A stretch of DNA of 64,000 bases from the NCBI RefSeq assembly GCF_900107435.1, contig NZ_FNPZ01000003.1, positions 310,001 through 374,000 on the forward strand, in the 5' to 3' direction. The position numbers and the translations under genes are program-made. Positions within the stretch are counted from its first letter, which is position 1, and each line of letters starts with the position of its first letter. This DNA is from Herbiconiux ginsengi. Lineage in GTDB: Bacteria > Actinomycetota > Actinomycetes > Actinomycetales > Microbacteriaceae. Of the stretch, positions 18,258 through 32,645 are shown one piece after another. The notes beneath the pieces are model-generated. The model did no database searches. It saw nothing but the letters and a program-made list of their open reading frames with translations, and was not told the DNA's origin.

Positions 18258-20834
18258 GTGAAGGCGATCCGCAGGTTCACCGTCCGATCCGTGCTGCCGG
18301 AGTCGCTCTCGGCGCTGGGTGAGCTCGCCGCGAACCTGCGCTGGGCGTGGCACGAGCCCACCCGGCAGATCTTCGCTCACATCTCGCCCGAGGACTGGCA
18401 CACCACACAGGGCGATCCGGTGGCGCTGCTGGGCGCCGTGCGACCGGAACGGCTCGAGCAGCTCGCTGCCGATCCGGGGTTCGTGGCCTGGGCCAACAGC
18501 CTGCGCGACGACTTGAACGCGTACCTCAGGGAGCCGCGCTGGTACCAGGGTCTGGAGGGCCCTCGGCCCGCGTCGATCGGGTACTTCTCGCCGGAGTTCG
18601 GCATCGCCGCAGCGCTCCCGCAGTATTCCGGCGGGCTCGGCATCCTGGCCGGCGACCACCTGAAGGCGGCCTCCGACCTCGGCGTGCCGATCATCGGCGT
18701 CGGCCTGTTCTACCGTTCCGGCTACTTCACCCAGGCGATCTCGCGCGACGGCTGGCAGGAGGAGAGCTACCCCGTGCTCGACCCCGACGGCCTGCCGCTC
18801 TCGGTGCTGCGGCTGGCCGACGGCACCCCCGCGCAGATCGTGCTCGCCCTGCCCGGCGACCGGGCGCTCTACGCCCGCATCTGGCAGGCCCAGGTGGGTC
18901 GCGTGCGGCTCCTGATGCTCGACACCGACATCCCCGACAACGACGACGACCTGCGCAGCGTCACCGACCGGCTCTACGGCGGTGGGGGAGAGCATCGCCT
19001 GCTGCAGGAACTCCTGCTCGGCATCGGCGGCGTGCGGGCCCTCGAAGTGGTCTCCGAGCTCACCGATTCACCGATGCCCGAGGTGTACCACACCAATGAG
19101 GGGCACGCCGGGTTCCTCGGTCTCGAGCGCATCTCGAACCTGATCGGCGGCGGGCTGTCGTTCGACGAGGCGCTGCAGGTCGTGCGCGCGGGCACCGTGT
19201 TCACCACGCACACGCCGGTTCCAGCCGGCATCGACCGCTTCGAGCGGTCGCTGATGGAACGGTACTTCTCCACCGACATGCTGCCCGGGCTCGACGTCGG
19301 CTCCGTGCTGGCACTCGGCGCCGAGGACTACGACGGCGGCTCGCCCGACGTCTTCAACATGGCCGTGATGGGCCTGCGCCTCGGACAGCGCGCGAACGGC
19401 GTCTCCCAGCTGCACGGTGCGGTCAGCCGCGGCATGTTCGCCGGGCTCTGGCCGGGATTCGACCGCGCCGACGTGCCGATCACCTCGGTGACGAACGGGG
19501 TGCATGCACCCACCTGGACCGACCCCCTCCTGCAGGAACTCGCCCGCACCAAGCTGGGCACGGGCGACACGACTGCGGCCGACTGGGCGTCGGACGCGGT
19601 GACGGATGCCGAGCTGTGGGCCGTGCGCGGCGACATGCGCCGGCAGCTGGTGCAGGACGCCCGACGCCGGGTCACCGAGGCCTGGCGCGACCAGAACCCC
19701 GATTCCATCCCTCCGGCGTGGTTCCAGAGCCTGCTCGACCCCTCGGTGCTGACGATCGGATTCGCGCGGCGGGTGCCGACCTACAAGCGACTCACGCTGA
19801 TGCTGCACGATCCCGAGCGGCTGAAGTCGATCCTGCTGAATCCGCAGCGGCCGATCCAGCTCGTGGTGGCCGGCAAGTCGCATCCGGCCGACGAGGAGGG
19901 CAAGCGGCTCATCCAGAAGTTCGTGCAGTTCGCCTCCGACCCCGAGGTGCGGCACCGCATCGTCTTCCTCCCCAACTACGACATCGGCATGGCGCAGGTG
20001 CTCTACCCGGGCACCGACGTGTGGCTCAACAACCCGCTGCGGCCCCTCGAGGCGTGCGGAACCTCCGGCATGAAGGCGGCGCTGAACGGCGGGCTGAACC
20101 TGTCGATCCTCGACGGCTGGTGGAACGAGTACTTCGACGGCGAGAACGGCTGGGCCATCCCGACGGCCGACTCGGCGGGTGACGCCGAGGAGCGTGACTC
20201 CCTCGAGGCCGAGGCCCTCTACGACCTCATGGAGAACCAGGTCGCTCCGCGCTTCTACGACCGCGACGCCGACGGGATTCCCGAACACTGGATGCAGTCG
20301 ATCCGTCACACGCTCTCGACCCTGTCGCCCGAGCTCAGCGCCGAGCGCATGGTGCGCGAGTACGTGCAGCGGCTCTACATCCCCGCGGCCGCGGCCGAGC
20401 GGGTCATGACGGCCGACGACCACGAGGCTGCTCGTGAGCTGTCGGAGTGGAAGGAGCGGGTGCGAGCGGCGTGGCCCGGTGTCTCGGTGGTGCACGTGGA
20501 GTCGGGCGGACTCGACGACACGCCCCAGGTGGGCGACGTGCTGCACGTGCGGGCGCACATCCAGCTCGGTGGGCTCACTCCGCCGGACGTCGCGGTGGAA
20601 GTGGTCTACGGGCACGCGGTGCACGGCGACGACCTCACGGATGCGGCCACGGTGGAGTTGTCGACGCCGCACCTCGGCGACGCGCATCCCGCCGCCGACG
20701 GTTCGCCGCTGGTCTACTCGGGCACGGTCGAACTGGCGCGCGCGGGGTCGTTCGGGTACACCGTGCGGGTGGTGCCGAAGCACGCGAACCTGGCCTCGCC
20801 GGCCGAGCTGGGGCTCATCGCGGTGGCGCACTAG
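18258..20834 (+). CDS. glgP: alpha-glucan (glycogen/maltodextrin) phosphorylase GlgP
   Basis: Releases glucose-1-phosphate from the non-reducing ends of alpha-1,4-glucan. The 858 residues begin with the short-type phosphorylase N-terminal domain (DUF3417; LGELAANLRWAWHEPTRQ), then the GT35 core. The PLP-binding lysine lies in CGTSGMKAALNGGLN, and the region around VAGKSHPADEEGKRLIQKF and FLPNYDIGMAQVLYPG matches the family. The C-terminal part carries an extra beta-rich domain common in actinobacterial forms. The GTG start is preceded by GAAGGAGA (18243-18250). It diverges from glgE-glgB, so synthesis and degradation of glucan can be switched from one region. Confidence 0.95.
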   Translation: MKAIRRFTVRSVLPESLSALGELAANLRWAWHEPTRQIFAHISPEDWHTTQGDPVALLGAVRPERLEQLAADPGFVAWANSLRDDLNAYLREPRWYQGLEGPRPASIGYFSPEFGIAAALPQYSGGLGILAGDHLKAASDLGVPIIGVGLFYRSGYFTQAISRDGWQEESYPVLDPDGLPLSVLRLADGTPAQIVLALPGDRALYARIWQAQVGRVRLLMLDTDIPDNDDDLRSVTDRLYGGGGEHRLLQELLLGIGGVRALEVVSELTDSPMPEVYHTNEGHAGFLGLERISNLIGGGLSFDEALQVVRAGTVFTTHTPVPAGIDRFERSLMERYFSTDMLPGLDVGSVLALGAEDYDGGSPDVFNMAVMGLRLGQRANGVSQLHGAVSRGMFAGLWPGFDRADVPITSVTNGVHAPTWTDPLLQELARTKLGTGDTTAADWASDAVTDAELWAVRGDMRRQLVQDARRRVTEAWRDQNPDSIPPAWFQSLLDPSVLTIGFARRVPTYKRLTLMLHDPERLKSILLNPQRPIQLVVAGKSHPADEEGKRLIQKFVQFASDPEVRHRIVFLPNYDIGMAQVLYPGTDVWLNNPLRPLEACGTSGMKAALNGGLNLSILDGWWNEYFDGENGWAIPTADSAGDAEERDSLEAEALYDLMENQVAPRFYDRDADGIPEHWMQSIRHTLSTLSPELSAERMVREYVQRLYIPAAAAERVMTADDHEAARELSEWKERVRAAWPGVSVVHVESGGLDDTPQVGDVLHVRAHIQLGGLTPPDVAVEVVYGHAVHGDDLTDAATVELSTPHLGDAHPAADGSPLVYSGTVELARAGSFGYTVRVVPKHANLASPAELGLIAVAH

Positions 20835-20838
20835 AAAT

Positions 20839-20893
20839 TGCGCAAATAGCGACAACCGACGCGTATAGGGCGTCGGTTGTCGCTATTTGCGCA
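20839..20893. terminator. perfect palindrome between convergent glgP and TetR genes
   Basis: Two perfectly complementary 24-base arms (20839-20862 and 20870-20893) enclose a 7-base loop (GTATAGG). It starts five bases after the glgP stop, and the TetR gene ends at 20902 on the other strand. It is a probable bidirectional terminator; there is no long T-run. Confidence 0.75.
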
Positions 20894-20901
20894 CAATCTC
20901 G

Positions 20902-21528
20902 TCAGGTGACGCGGGGCGGGGTACTCGCCGGGAGGGGCGGGTGGCCCTTCCGGATGAGTTCGAGCTTCTCGGGGAAGACCGCGCCGAGCAGCTCGCGCAC
21001 CGCGGGGTCGGTGGCGTAGTCGTCGAAGAGACGCATGCCGAGCACGACGTTCGCGAGCATGCCGCCGGCGAGGAACTCGGATGCCTCCTCCGCGCTCATG
21101 CCGGCCTCCTCACGCAGCAGGCGGTACACGTCCATGAAGCCGCAACGCGCCTGCACGCCGATGACGGGGTCGGCGCCGAGCACGAAGGCGTGCATGAGGT
21201 TGAGCAGGATGCTGCGATCGGCCGTGAGAGTGAAGTAGGCGTTGCCGAGGCGACGAGCCACCGGCACCTCTGGGTCGCCCGCGATTGCTTCCCGGAACGC
21301 GCTCATGATGCGCTCGAGCGCGCGATGCAGCACCTCGAGGAAGAGCTGTTCCTTGGTACCGAACATGCGCACCACGTAGGGCTGGCTGACGCCCGCCGCC
21401 CGCGCCACCATGTCGGTCGTCGCGCCGGCGTACCCGGCGTTGCCGAACACGGTCGATGCCGCGTCGAGCACCAGCACGCGGCGCTCGTCGGCGGCCATCC
21501 GGGACTTCTTCTCGATCACGCTTGACAT
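20902..21528 (-). CDS. TetR/AcrR family transcriptional regulator
   Basis: A 208-residue repressor. The N-terminal helix-turn-helix is typical: VLDAASTVFGNAGYAGATTDMVARAAGVSQ, then PYVVRMFGTKEQLF. The C-terminal ligand-binding half has no recognised ligand. It diverges from an MFS efflux gene, and the short region between them holds three GATTAC/GTAATC half sites, so it most likely represses that transporter and itself until a toxic substrate binds. The ATG at 21528 overlaps the -35-like TTGACA on the other strand, which means repressor and transporter promoters are packed together. Confidence 0.9.
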   Translation of the reverse strand: MSSVIEKKSRMAADERRVLVLDAASTVFGNAGYAGATTDMVARAAGVSQPYVVRMFGTKEQLFLEVLHRALERIMSAFREAIAGDPEVPVARRLGNAYFTLTADRSILLNLMHAFVLGADPVIGVQARCGFMDVYRLLREEAGMSAEEASEFLAGGMLANVVLGMRLFDDYATDPAVRELLGAVFPEKLELIRKGHPPLPASTPPRVT

Positions 21529-21550
21529 GGTATCAGTTGATTACTTATGG
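21522..21550 (+). promoter_or_regulatory. promoter for the MFS efflux gene
   Basis: TTGACA (21522-21527) and TTATGG (21545-21550) are separated by 17 bases. The -35 overlaps the TetR start codon, and a GATTAC half site sits in the spacer. Confidence 0.5.
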
Positions 21551-21573
21551 TTGCGTTGTAATCATCCGATTAC
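21538..21573. promoter_or_regulatory. candidate TetR operator (GTAATC-atcc-GATTAC and a further half site)
   Basis: A perfect 16-base inverted repeat GTAATC/GATTAC with a 4-base spacer lies at 21558-21573. A third copy, TGATTAC at 21538-21544, pairs with GTAATCA at 21558-21564. These AT-rich repeats are between the divergent TetR and MFS genes and overlap the transporter promoter. Confidence 0.65.
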
Positions 21574-21595
21574 CTAATTCGTGGAAGGATTGCTC

Positions 21596-23047
21596 GTGGC
21601 AATCACCGAATCGGCGGCCGAGACGACTGCTCCGGCGGGCTCGACCGCGTCTGGCCGTCGCATCCCCATCTGGCTTGCCATCGTGGCGGCCTCCCTGCCC
21701 ATGTTCATGGCCACCCTCGACAACCTCGTGGTGACCAGCGCGCTGCCCGTCCTGGGCGAGCAGCTCTCGGCCTCGGTCGAGCAGCTGCAGTGGTTCGTCA
21801 ACGCCTACACACTGAGCTTCGCCAGCCTCATGCTCTTCGCGGTCGCCCTCGGCGACCGGCTGGGGCGGCGCACCGTCTTCCTCTGGGGCATCGGCATCTT
21901 CACGGTCGCCTCGGCTCTCTGCGCCGTGAGCACGGAACCGTGGATGCTCATCGCGGCCCGCGCGGTGCAGGGTGCGGGAGCCGCAGCGCTCATGCCGCTG
22001 TCGCTCACCCTGCTGGTCGGCTCCGTCGGCGCCCGGATGCGCCCGCTCGCCATCGGCATCTGGGGCGGTATCTCGGGCCTCGGCGTCGCGCTCGGCCCGC
22101 TCATCGGCGGCGCCGTCATCCAGGGCTGGAACTGGGACGCGATCTTCTGGATCAACGTGCCCGTCGGCCTCGTCACCTTCCCGCTCGTGCTCCTGGCTCT
22201 CCCGAACTCCTTCGGTGCGCGGCTCCGGGCCGACGTCGTGGGTGTGCTGCTCGCGGGGGTCGGCGTGCTCGGCGTGGTCTACGGCATCATCCGGGGCAAC
22301 GACGCGGGATGGGGGAGCCTCGAGGTGCTGGGCGCGATCATCGGCGGCGCCGCGCTGATCGCGGCCTTCATCGTGTGGGAGTCGCGGGTGCCGAACCCGC
22401 TGTTGCCGCTGCGGCTGTTCCGCGACCGGAGCTTCTCGGTGGCCAACGTGGTGGGTCTCGTGTTCAGCTTCGGGGTGTTCGGGTCGATCTTCATCCTCAT
22501 CCAGTTCCTGCAGATCGTGCAGGGCAAGTCGCCGCTGGAAGCCGGTGTGCTGACCATGCCGTGGACGCTCGCGCCCATGGTGATCGCGCCCCTGGCCGGC
22601 TTCATCGCGCCGCGGGTGGGCACGCGGCTGCTGATCGTCGTGGGGCTGCTGTTCCAGGCGATCGGCGTGGGCTGGTTCGCCTCCACGATGGCTCCGGATG
22701 TCTCCTACGGCACGATGCTGCCGGCGTTCGTCTTCGCGGGCGTCGGCATGGGACTGGTCTTCGCGCCCTCGTCGACGGCCGTGCTCGCCAACATGACGCC
22801 GCAGGACAACGCGAAGGCCTCGGGCACCAACTCCACCCTCCGCGAGATCGGTGTCGCCCTCGGCATAGCCGCCCTGACGGCCATCTTCACGGCCAACGGC
22901 GGAGTCTTCACCCCCACGGGCTACGTGGATGCCGCCATCCCCGCGATCTGGGTAGGAGCCGGCGCCCTGGCGCTGGCAGCCCTGATCTCCCTGGCTCTGC
23001 CCGCCGGCCGGGCGCCACGGACCCGCGAGGTTCAGACGGCGCGGTAG
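21596..23047 (+). CDS. MFS drug exporter, DHA2 (EmrB/QacA) family
   Basis: A proton-coupled multidrug exporter with 14 predicted membrane helices in 483 residues. Visible motifs are the first helix MFMATLDNLVVTSALPVL (DHA2 motif around the Asp), motif A-like GDRLGRRTVFLWG, motif C-type GGISGLGVALGPLIGGAVIQGWNWDAIFWINVP, and a late helix pair with GTNSTLREIGVALGIA. The GTG at 21596 is preferred because GGAAGGA (21582-21588) lies at a good distance; an upstream GTG at 21581 would add five residues and lacks a ribosome site. It is divergent from the TetR gene, and its last 16 bases overlap the end of the convergent glgX. Confidence 0.9.
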   Translation: MAITESAAETTAPAGSTASGRRIPIWLAIVAASLPMFMATLDNLVVTSALPVLGEQLSASVEQLQWFVNAYTLSFASLMLFAVALGDRLGRRTVFLWGIGIFTVASALCAVSTEPWMLIAARAVQGAGAAALMPLSLTLLVGSVGARMRPLAIGIWGGISGLGVALGPLIGGAVIQGWNWDAIFWINVPVGLVTFPLVLLALPNSFGARLRADVVGVLLAGVGVLGVVYGIIRGNDAGWGSLEVLGAIIGGAALIAAFIVWESRVPNPLLPLRLFRDRSFSVANVVGLVFSFGVFGSIFILIQFLQIVQGKSPLEAGVLTMPWTLAPMVIAPLAGFIAPRVGTRLLIVVGLLFQAIGVGWFASTMAPDVSYGTMLPAFVFAGVGMGLVFAPSSTAVLANMTPQDNAKASGTNSTLREIGVALGIAALTAIFTANGGVFTPTGYVDAAIPAIWVGAGALALAALISLALPAGRAPRTREVQTAR

Positions 23048-25104
23048 AGCTGCATCGACGTCGCCGCCACGTCCACCACCTCCCCCGGCGCGAACCGGGG
23101 GAGTGGTGCGTCGTGGTGGTGGGGCTCCGGCACGTCATGCGCCGAGTCCCACAGGAGTTCGTACGCGGTCACACCGTCGTGCAAGGGCAGCGTCACCCGC
23201 TCCGGCGCCTCGACGCCGTGGATCACGGTGAGGATCCGGTTGAACTCCTCGTGCTCGGGAGTCGACGCCGCTACGTAGATGAGGGTGCGGTTCTCCGGCG
23301 AGTTCCAGTCGGGAACCGACATGGTGTCGCCCCCGGCGTCATACCAGTCCATCTGGCTGGCGCTCGGCGTGCGCTCGCCGAACACGCCGTAGCGCACCGG
23401 GCGCAGCGCGGGGTTCTCGCGACGCATCCGGAGCAGGTGCTGGGTGGTGCGCCAGAGGTCTTTCTGCCAGGTCCGTCTGTCCCAGCTCAACCAGGTGAGT
23501 TCGGAGTCGTGGCAGTAGGCGTTGTTGTTGCCCTTCTGGCTGCGGCCGAACTCGTCGCCCGCCGTGATCATCGGCACCCCTGCCGAGAGCAACAGGGTGC
23601 CCATGAGGTTGCGCATTGCGCGCCGGCGCGATTGCTCGATGGTGCGCGAGGAGGTGGGCCCTTCGATGCCGTGGTTGTACGACATGTTGTTTTCGCTGCC
23701 GTCGCGGTTGGCCTCGCCGTTGCCCACGTTGTGCTTCACGTTGTAGGCGGTGAGGTCGGCGAGGGTGAAGCCGTCGTGCGCGGTCACGAAGTTCACCGAC
23801 GCCAGGGGGCCGCGAGCCTGGGCGAAGGTGCTCGACGATCCCGCGATGCGCGTGGCGAGCATCCCGACCCCGTCGCCGGGCGATCCGTTCTCGCGGATCG
23901 ACTTGATGTCGCGCAACCAGAACTTGCGCATGCGGTCGCGGAAGCGGTCGTTCCACTCCGACCAGCCGCGCGGGAAGTTGCCCGTCTGCCAGCCGCCCAT
24001 GCCGACGTCCCACGGCTCGGCGATCATCTTCACGCCGGCCAGCTCGGGGTCGTCGACGATGCCCTTGATGAGCGGATGCTCGTGGTCGAAGTAGTTGTCC
24101 TGGTTGCGGCCGAGCGTGGCGGCCAGGTCGAAGCGGAACCCGTCGATCTGCACGTCGTTCGCCCAGTACTTCAGCGAGTCGAGGATCATCCGCGACACGG
24201 CCGGAGTGGCGGTGTCGATCGAGTTGCCGCATCCGGTCACGTCGATGTAGTCGCCGCGCGCGGTCTGCCGGTAGTAGCCGGCGTTGTCGATGCCGCGGAA
24301 GCTCGAGGTCGGGCCCATCCGCCCCTCTTCGGCGGTGTGGTTGTAGACCACGTCGAGGATGACCTCGAGCCCGGCCTCGTGTAGCAGTTTCACCATGCCC
24401 TTGAACTCGCGCAGCACCGCACCCGGCCCCTCGGCCTGGGCGGCGCGTGAGGCGTAGAGGTTGTGGGGTGCGAAGAAGCCGAGGGTGTTGTAGCCCCAGT
24501 AATTCGTGAGCCCCTGCTTCTGCAGCCGCTGCTCGGAGACGAAGGCGTGCACGGGCAGCAGCTCCACGGCCGTCACTCCGAGGCTCTTCAGGTAGCCGAT
24601 GCTGGTCTCGTGGGCGAGACCTGCGTAGGTGCCGCGCAGGTGTTCGGGGATGCGGTTGTTGAGCTTGGAGAGCCCCTTGACGTGGGCCTCGTAGATGACC
24701 GTGTGGTCGAGCGGCGTGTTCGGCTTGGTGACGCCGTTCCAGTTGAACTCCTCGTCGATCACCACGCTCCGCCATTGCTCGCGGCCCGAGCGCACGAGGC
24801 CGCGGGCATAGGGGTCGAGGAGCGGGATCTCGGGGTCGAAGGCGTTCATCGGCGAATCCGGACCCATCGGGCCGTCGACGCGGAGCGTGTAGCGGCGGCC
24901 CGGGGTGAGGCTGCGGGTGCGCGCCGTCCACACGTTCGAGGCGGGGTCGCGGGTGAACGGAACCGTCTTCACGATCCAGTTCGGGTCTTTGTCGTCGTAG
25001 AGGCAGAGTTCGATGCTCGAGGCGTTCTCCGACCACACCCGGATCTCGCCCCCGTGAGAAGTCTGTCGAACGCCCATCCGAGCGAACGGATCGGCCGCAG
25101 TCAT
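23032..25104 (-). CDS. glgX: glycogen debranching enzyme GlgX (first paralogue)
   Basis: GH13_11 isoamylase-type enzyme that hydrolyses alpha-1,6 branches of glycogen or maltodextrins. The 690 residues have an N-terminal sandwich domain (IRVWSENASSIELCLYDD), the barrel, and a C-terminal domain. Key motifs: LLPVHAFVSEQ, DVVYNHTAEEGRMGPT, the nucleophile in DGFRFDLAATLG, the acid glutamate in KMIAEPWDVG, and NFVTAHDGFTLADL. A second enzyme of this family is at 49756-51957. The ATG at 25104 is chosen because a TACTCT -10 box lies seven bases upstream; a GTG at 25125 would place the start before the promoter. Confidence 0.93.
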   Translation of the reverse strand: MTAADPFARMGVRQTSHGGEIRVWSENASSIELCLYDDKDPNWIVKTVPFTRDPASNVWTARTRSLTPGRRYTLRVDGPMGPDSPMNAFDPEIPLLDPYARGLVRSGREQWRSVVIDEEFNWNGVTKPNTPLDHTVIYEAHVKGLSKLNNRIPEHLRGTYAGLAHETSIGYLKSLGVTAVELLPVHAFVSEQRLQKQGLTNYWGYNTLGFFAPHNLYASRAAQAEGPGAVLREFKGMVKLLHEAGLEVILDVVYNHTAEEGRMGPTSSFRGIDNAGYYRQTARGDYIDVTGCGNSIDTATPAVSRMILDSLKYWANDVQIDGFRFDLAATLGRNQDNYFDHEHPLIKGIVDDPELAGVKMIAEPWDVGMGGWQTGNFPRGWSEWNDRFRDRMRKFWLRDIKSIRENGSPGDGVGMLATRIAGSSSTFAQARGPLASVNFVTAHDGFTLADLTAYNVKHNVGNGEANRDGSENNMSYNHGIEGPTSSRTIEQSRRRAMRNLMGTLLLSAGVPMITAGDEFGRSQKGNNNAYCHDSELTWLSWDRRTWQKDLWRTTQHLLRMRRENPALRPVRYGVFGERTPSASQMDWYDAGGDTMSVPDWNSPENRTLIYVAASTPEHEEFNRILTVIHGVEAPERVTLPLHDGVTAYELLWDSAHDVPEPHHHDAPLPRFAPGEVVDVAATSMQLYRAV

Positions 25105-25111
25105 GAGACTT

Positions 25112-25117
25112 AGAGTA
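25112..25117 (-). promoter_or_regulatory. -10 box TACTCT, leaderless start of glgX
   Basis: On the minus strand TACTCT is followed by seven bases and the ATG at 25104, consistent with a leaderless transcript. Confidence 0.5.
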
Positions 25118-25154
25118 GTTGTCACCGATCATCCGCTGAAATCCGCAGGAAACC

Positions 25155-26393
25155 ATGCCCGTCTACCTCGACCACGCCGCCACCACGCCGATGCTTCCGG
25201 TGGCGCGCTCGGCCTATGTCGATGCGCTCGGGCTGGTGGGGAATCCGTCGTCGATCCACAGTCAGGGGCAGCAGGCGAAGCGGATGCTCGAGGAGTCGCG
25301 CGAGGTCGTCGCCGCGTCGCTCGGGGCCGAGCCCATCGAGGTGATCTTCACCTCCGGTGGCACCGAGTCGATCAATCTCGGCGTCAAGGGGCTGTACTGG
25401 GCGCGGCAGACCGGCGGGCTGGTGCCCGGGGCCGGTTCCGGTTCGGCGGCATCGCGGCCGGTCGTGTTGATCCCGGGCGGCGAACACCACGCCACCGTCG
25501 ACGCCGTCGAATGGCTCGCGCGGCACGAGGGTGCGCGTGTGGTGCAGCTGCCCGTCGATTCGCTGGGGCGGCTCGACCCCGCGGTGCTGGCGGCCGCGCT
25601 CGAGCTGCACGGCGCATCCGTCGCGCTGGTGTCGCTGCTCTGGGCCAACAACGAGGTGGGCACGGTGCAGGATGTCGCCGCGCTCGCCGCGGTGGGGCGC
25701 GCGGCGGGGGTGCCGGTGCACGTCGACGCGGTGGCGGCCTACGGGTATCTGCCGTTGTCGTTCGCGGCGGTGGGGGCGGATGCGCTGAGCGTGTCGGCGC
25801 ACAAGATCGGCGGGCCCGTGGGGATCGGCGCCCTCGTCGTGGCGCGACGGAGCGTGGTGGAGCCGCTCATCCACGGGGGCAACCAGCAGCGCGTGCGGTC
25901 GGGCACGCAAGACGTGGCGGGCGCGGTGGCGTTCGCGGCCGCGGCCGCCCTGGTGCCGCAGCCGGGGGGCGAGCGCACAGAATTCGTCGCGGAGCTGGCG
26001 CAGCTGCGCGATCGGCTGATCGCGGGGGTGCGGGCGGCCGTTCCGGATGCGGTGCTGCGCGGCGACCCCTCACCCGCGGGTCGGTTACCCGGCAACGCGC
26101 ACTTCACGTTCCCGGGCTGCGAGGGCGATTCGTTGCTGTTCCTGCTCGACATGCAGGGTTTCTCGGTGTCGACGGGCTCCGCCTGCCAAGCCGGGGTGCC
26201 TGAGGTCTCCCATGTGCTCACGGCGATGGGTGTGCCCGATGACGAGGCGCGCGGCGCGCTCCGCTTCACCCTCGGCCACGGCACCACGGCCGCCGAGGTC
26301 GACGCCCTCGTAGCGGCCCTCCCGGCCGCCTACGCCGCCGCGCGCAAGGCCGGCTTCGCCGACCGCGTCCCGGTCTCCGCACCGCGCTCCTGA
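25155..26393 (+). CDS. cysteine desulfurase, NifS/IscS class
   Basis: PLP enzyme that removes sulfur from cysteine and passes it on as a persulfide. The 412 residues contain MPVYLDHAATTPM at the start, TSGGTESINLGVKG for PLP phosphate contacts, HHATVDAVEWL, the Schiff-base lysine in SVSAHKIGGPVG (Lys217), and the catalytic cysteine in STGSACQAGVPE (Cys344). mnmA, which needs such a sulfur donor for tRNA 2-thiouridine, lies about 1.2 kb downstream on the same strand, and this pairing is common in actinobacteria. A GCAGGA ribosome site precedes the ATG. No iscU or suf genes are near. Confidence 0.94.
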   Translation: MPVYLDHAATTPMLPVARSAYVDALGLVGNPSSIHSQGQQAKRMLEESREVVAASLGAEPIEVIFTSGGTESINLGVKGLYWARQTGGLVPGAGSGSAASRPVVLIPGGEHHATVDAVEWLARHEGARVVQLPVDSLGRLDPAVLAAALELHGASVALVSLLWANNEVGTVQDVAALAAVGRAAGVPVHVDAVAAYGYLPLSFAAVGADALSVSAHKIGGPVGIGALVVARRSVVEPLIHGGNQQRVRSGTQDVAGAVAFAAAAALVPQPGGERTEFVAELAQLRDRLIAGVRAAVPDAVLRGDPSPAGRLPGNAHFTFPGCEGDSLLFLLDMQGFSVSTGSACQAGVPEVSHVLTAMGVPDDEARGALRFTLGHGTTAAEVDALVAALPAAYAAARKAGFADRVPVSAPRS

Positions 26394-26486
26394 CGGCGGG
26401 CGCGCGCCCGTTTCGGGAGGACGAGAAGCGAACCGGGGCCGTATTCCGAGGTGGTCTGCTTCTCCTCCTCCCGAAACGGGCGACCG

Positions 26487-26490
<4 letters not shown>
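26390..26490. terminator. long palindrome between convergent genes
   Basis: Arms 26405-26429 and 26458-26482 pair over 25 bases with one mismatch, and an outer CTGACGG (26390-26396) pairs with CCGTCAG (26484-26490). Both convergent stop codons are inside the outer arms. It probably terminates transcription from both sides. Confidence 0.7.
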
Positions 26491-32305
<5,815 letters not shown>

Positions 32306-32345
32306 AATCAAGCCACACCCCTCGCGAATCGAAACACGGAGCACC

Positions 32346-32645
32346 ATGTCCGAAATCACCCAGGAGCAGGTCGCGCATCTCGCGAACCTCGCCCGGATCG
32401 CCCTGACACCTCAGGAGATCGAAAGCCTGACGAGCGAGCTCGGTTCGATCGTCGACAACGTCGCGAAGGTCTCCGAGGTCGCCACTCCCGACGTGCCGGC
32501 CACGAGCCACCCGATCCCGCTGCAGAACGTCTACCGCGACGATGAGCCCGGCGTCACACTCACCAGCGAGCAGGCGCTCGCCGGTGCCCCCGACCACGAC
32601 GGATCGCGCTTCCGCGTGACCGCCATCCTCGGAGAGGAGCAGTGA
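32346..32645 (+). CDS. gatC: Asp-tRNA(Asn)/Glu-tRNA(Gln) amidotransferase subunit GatC
   Basis: Small subunit that wraps around and stabilises GatA and GatB. The 99 residues match the family over their whole length: [16 protein letters not shown], then [15 protein letters not shown], and a C-terminal segment with LREDE-like NVYRDDEPG. It is the first gene of the gatCAB operon and its stop overlaps the gatA start by one base. Confidence 0.95.
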   Translation: MSEITQEQVAHLANLARIALTPQEIESLTSELGSIVDNVAKVSEVATPDVPATSHPIPLQNVYRDDEPGVTLTSEQALAGAPDHDGSRFRVTAILGEEQ

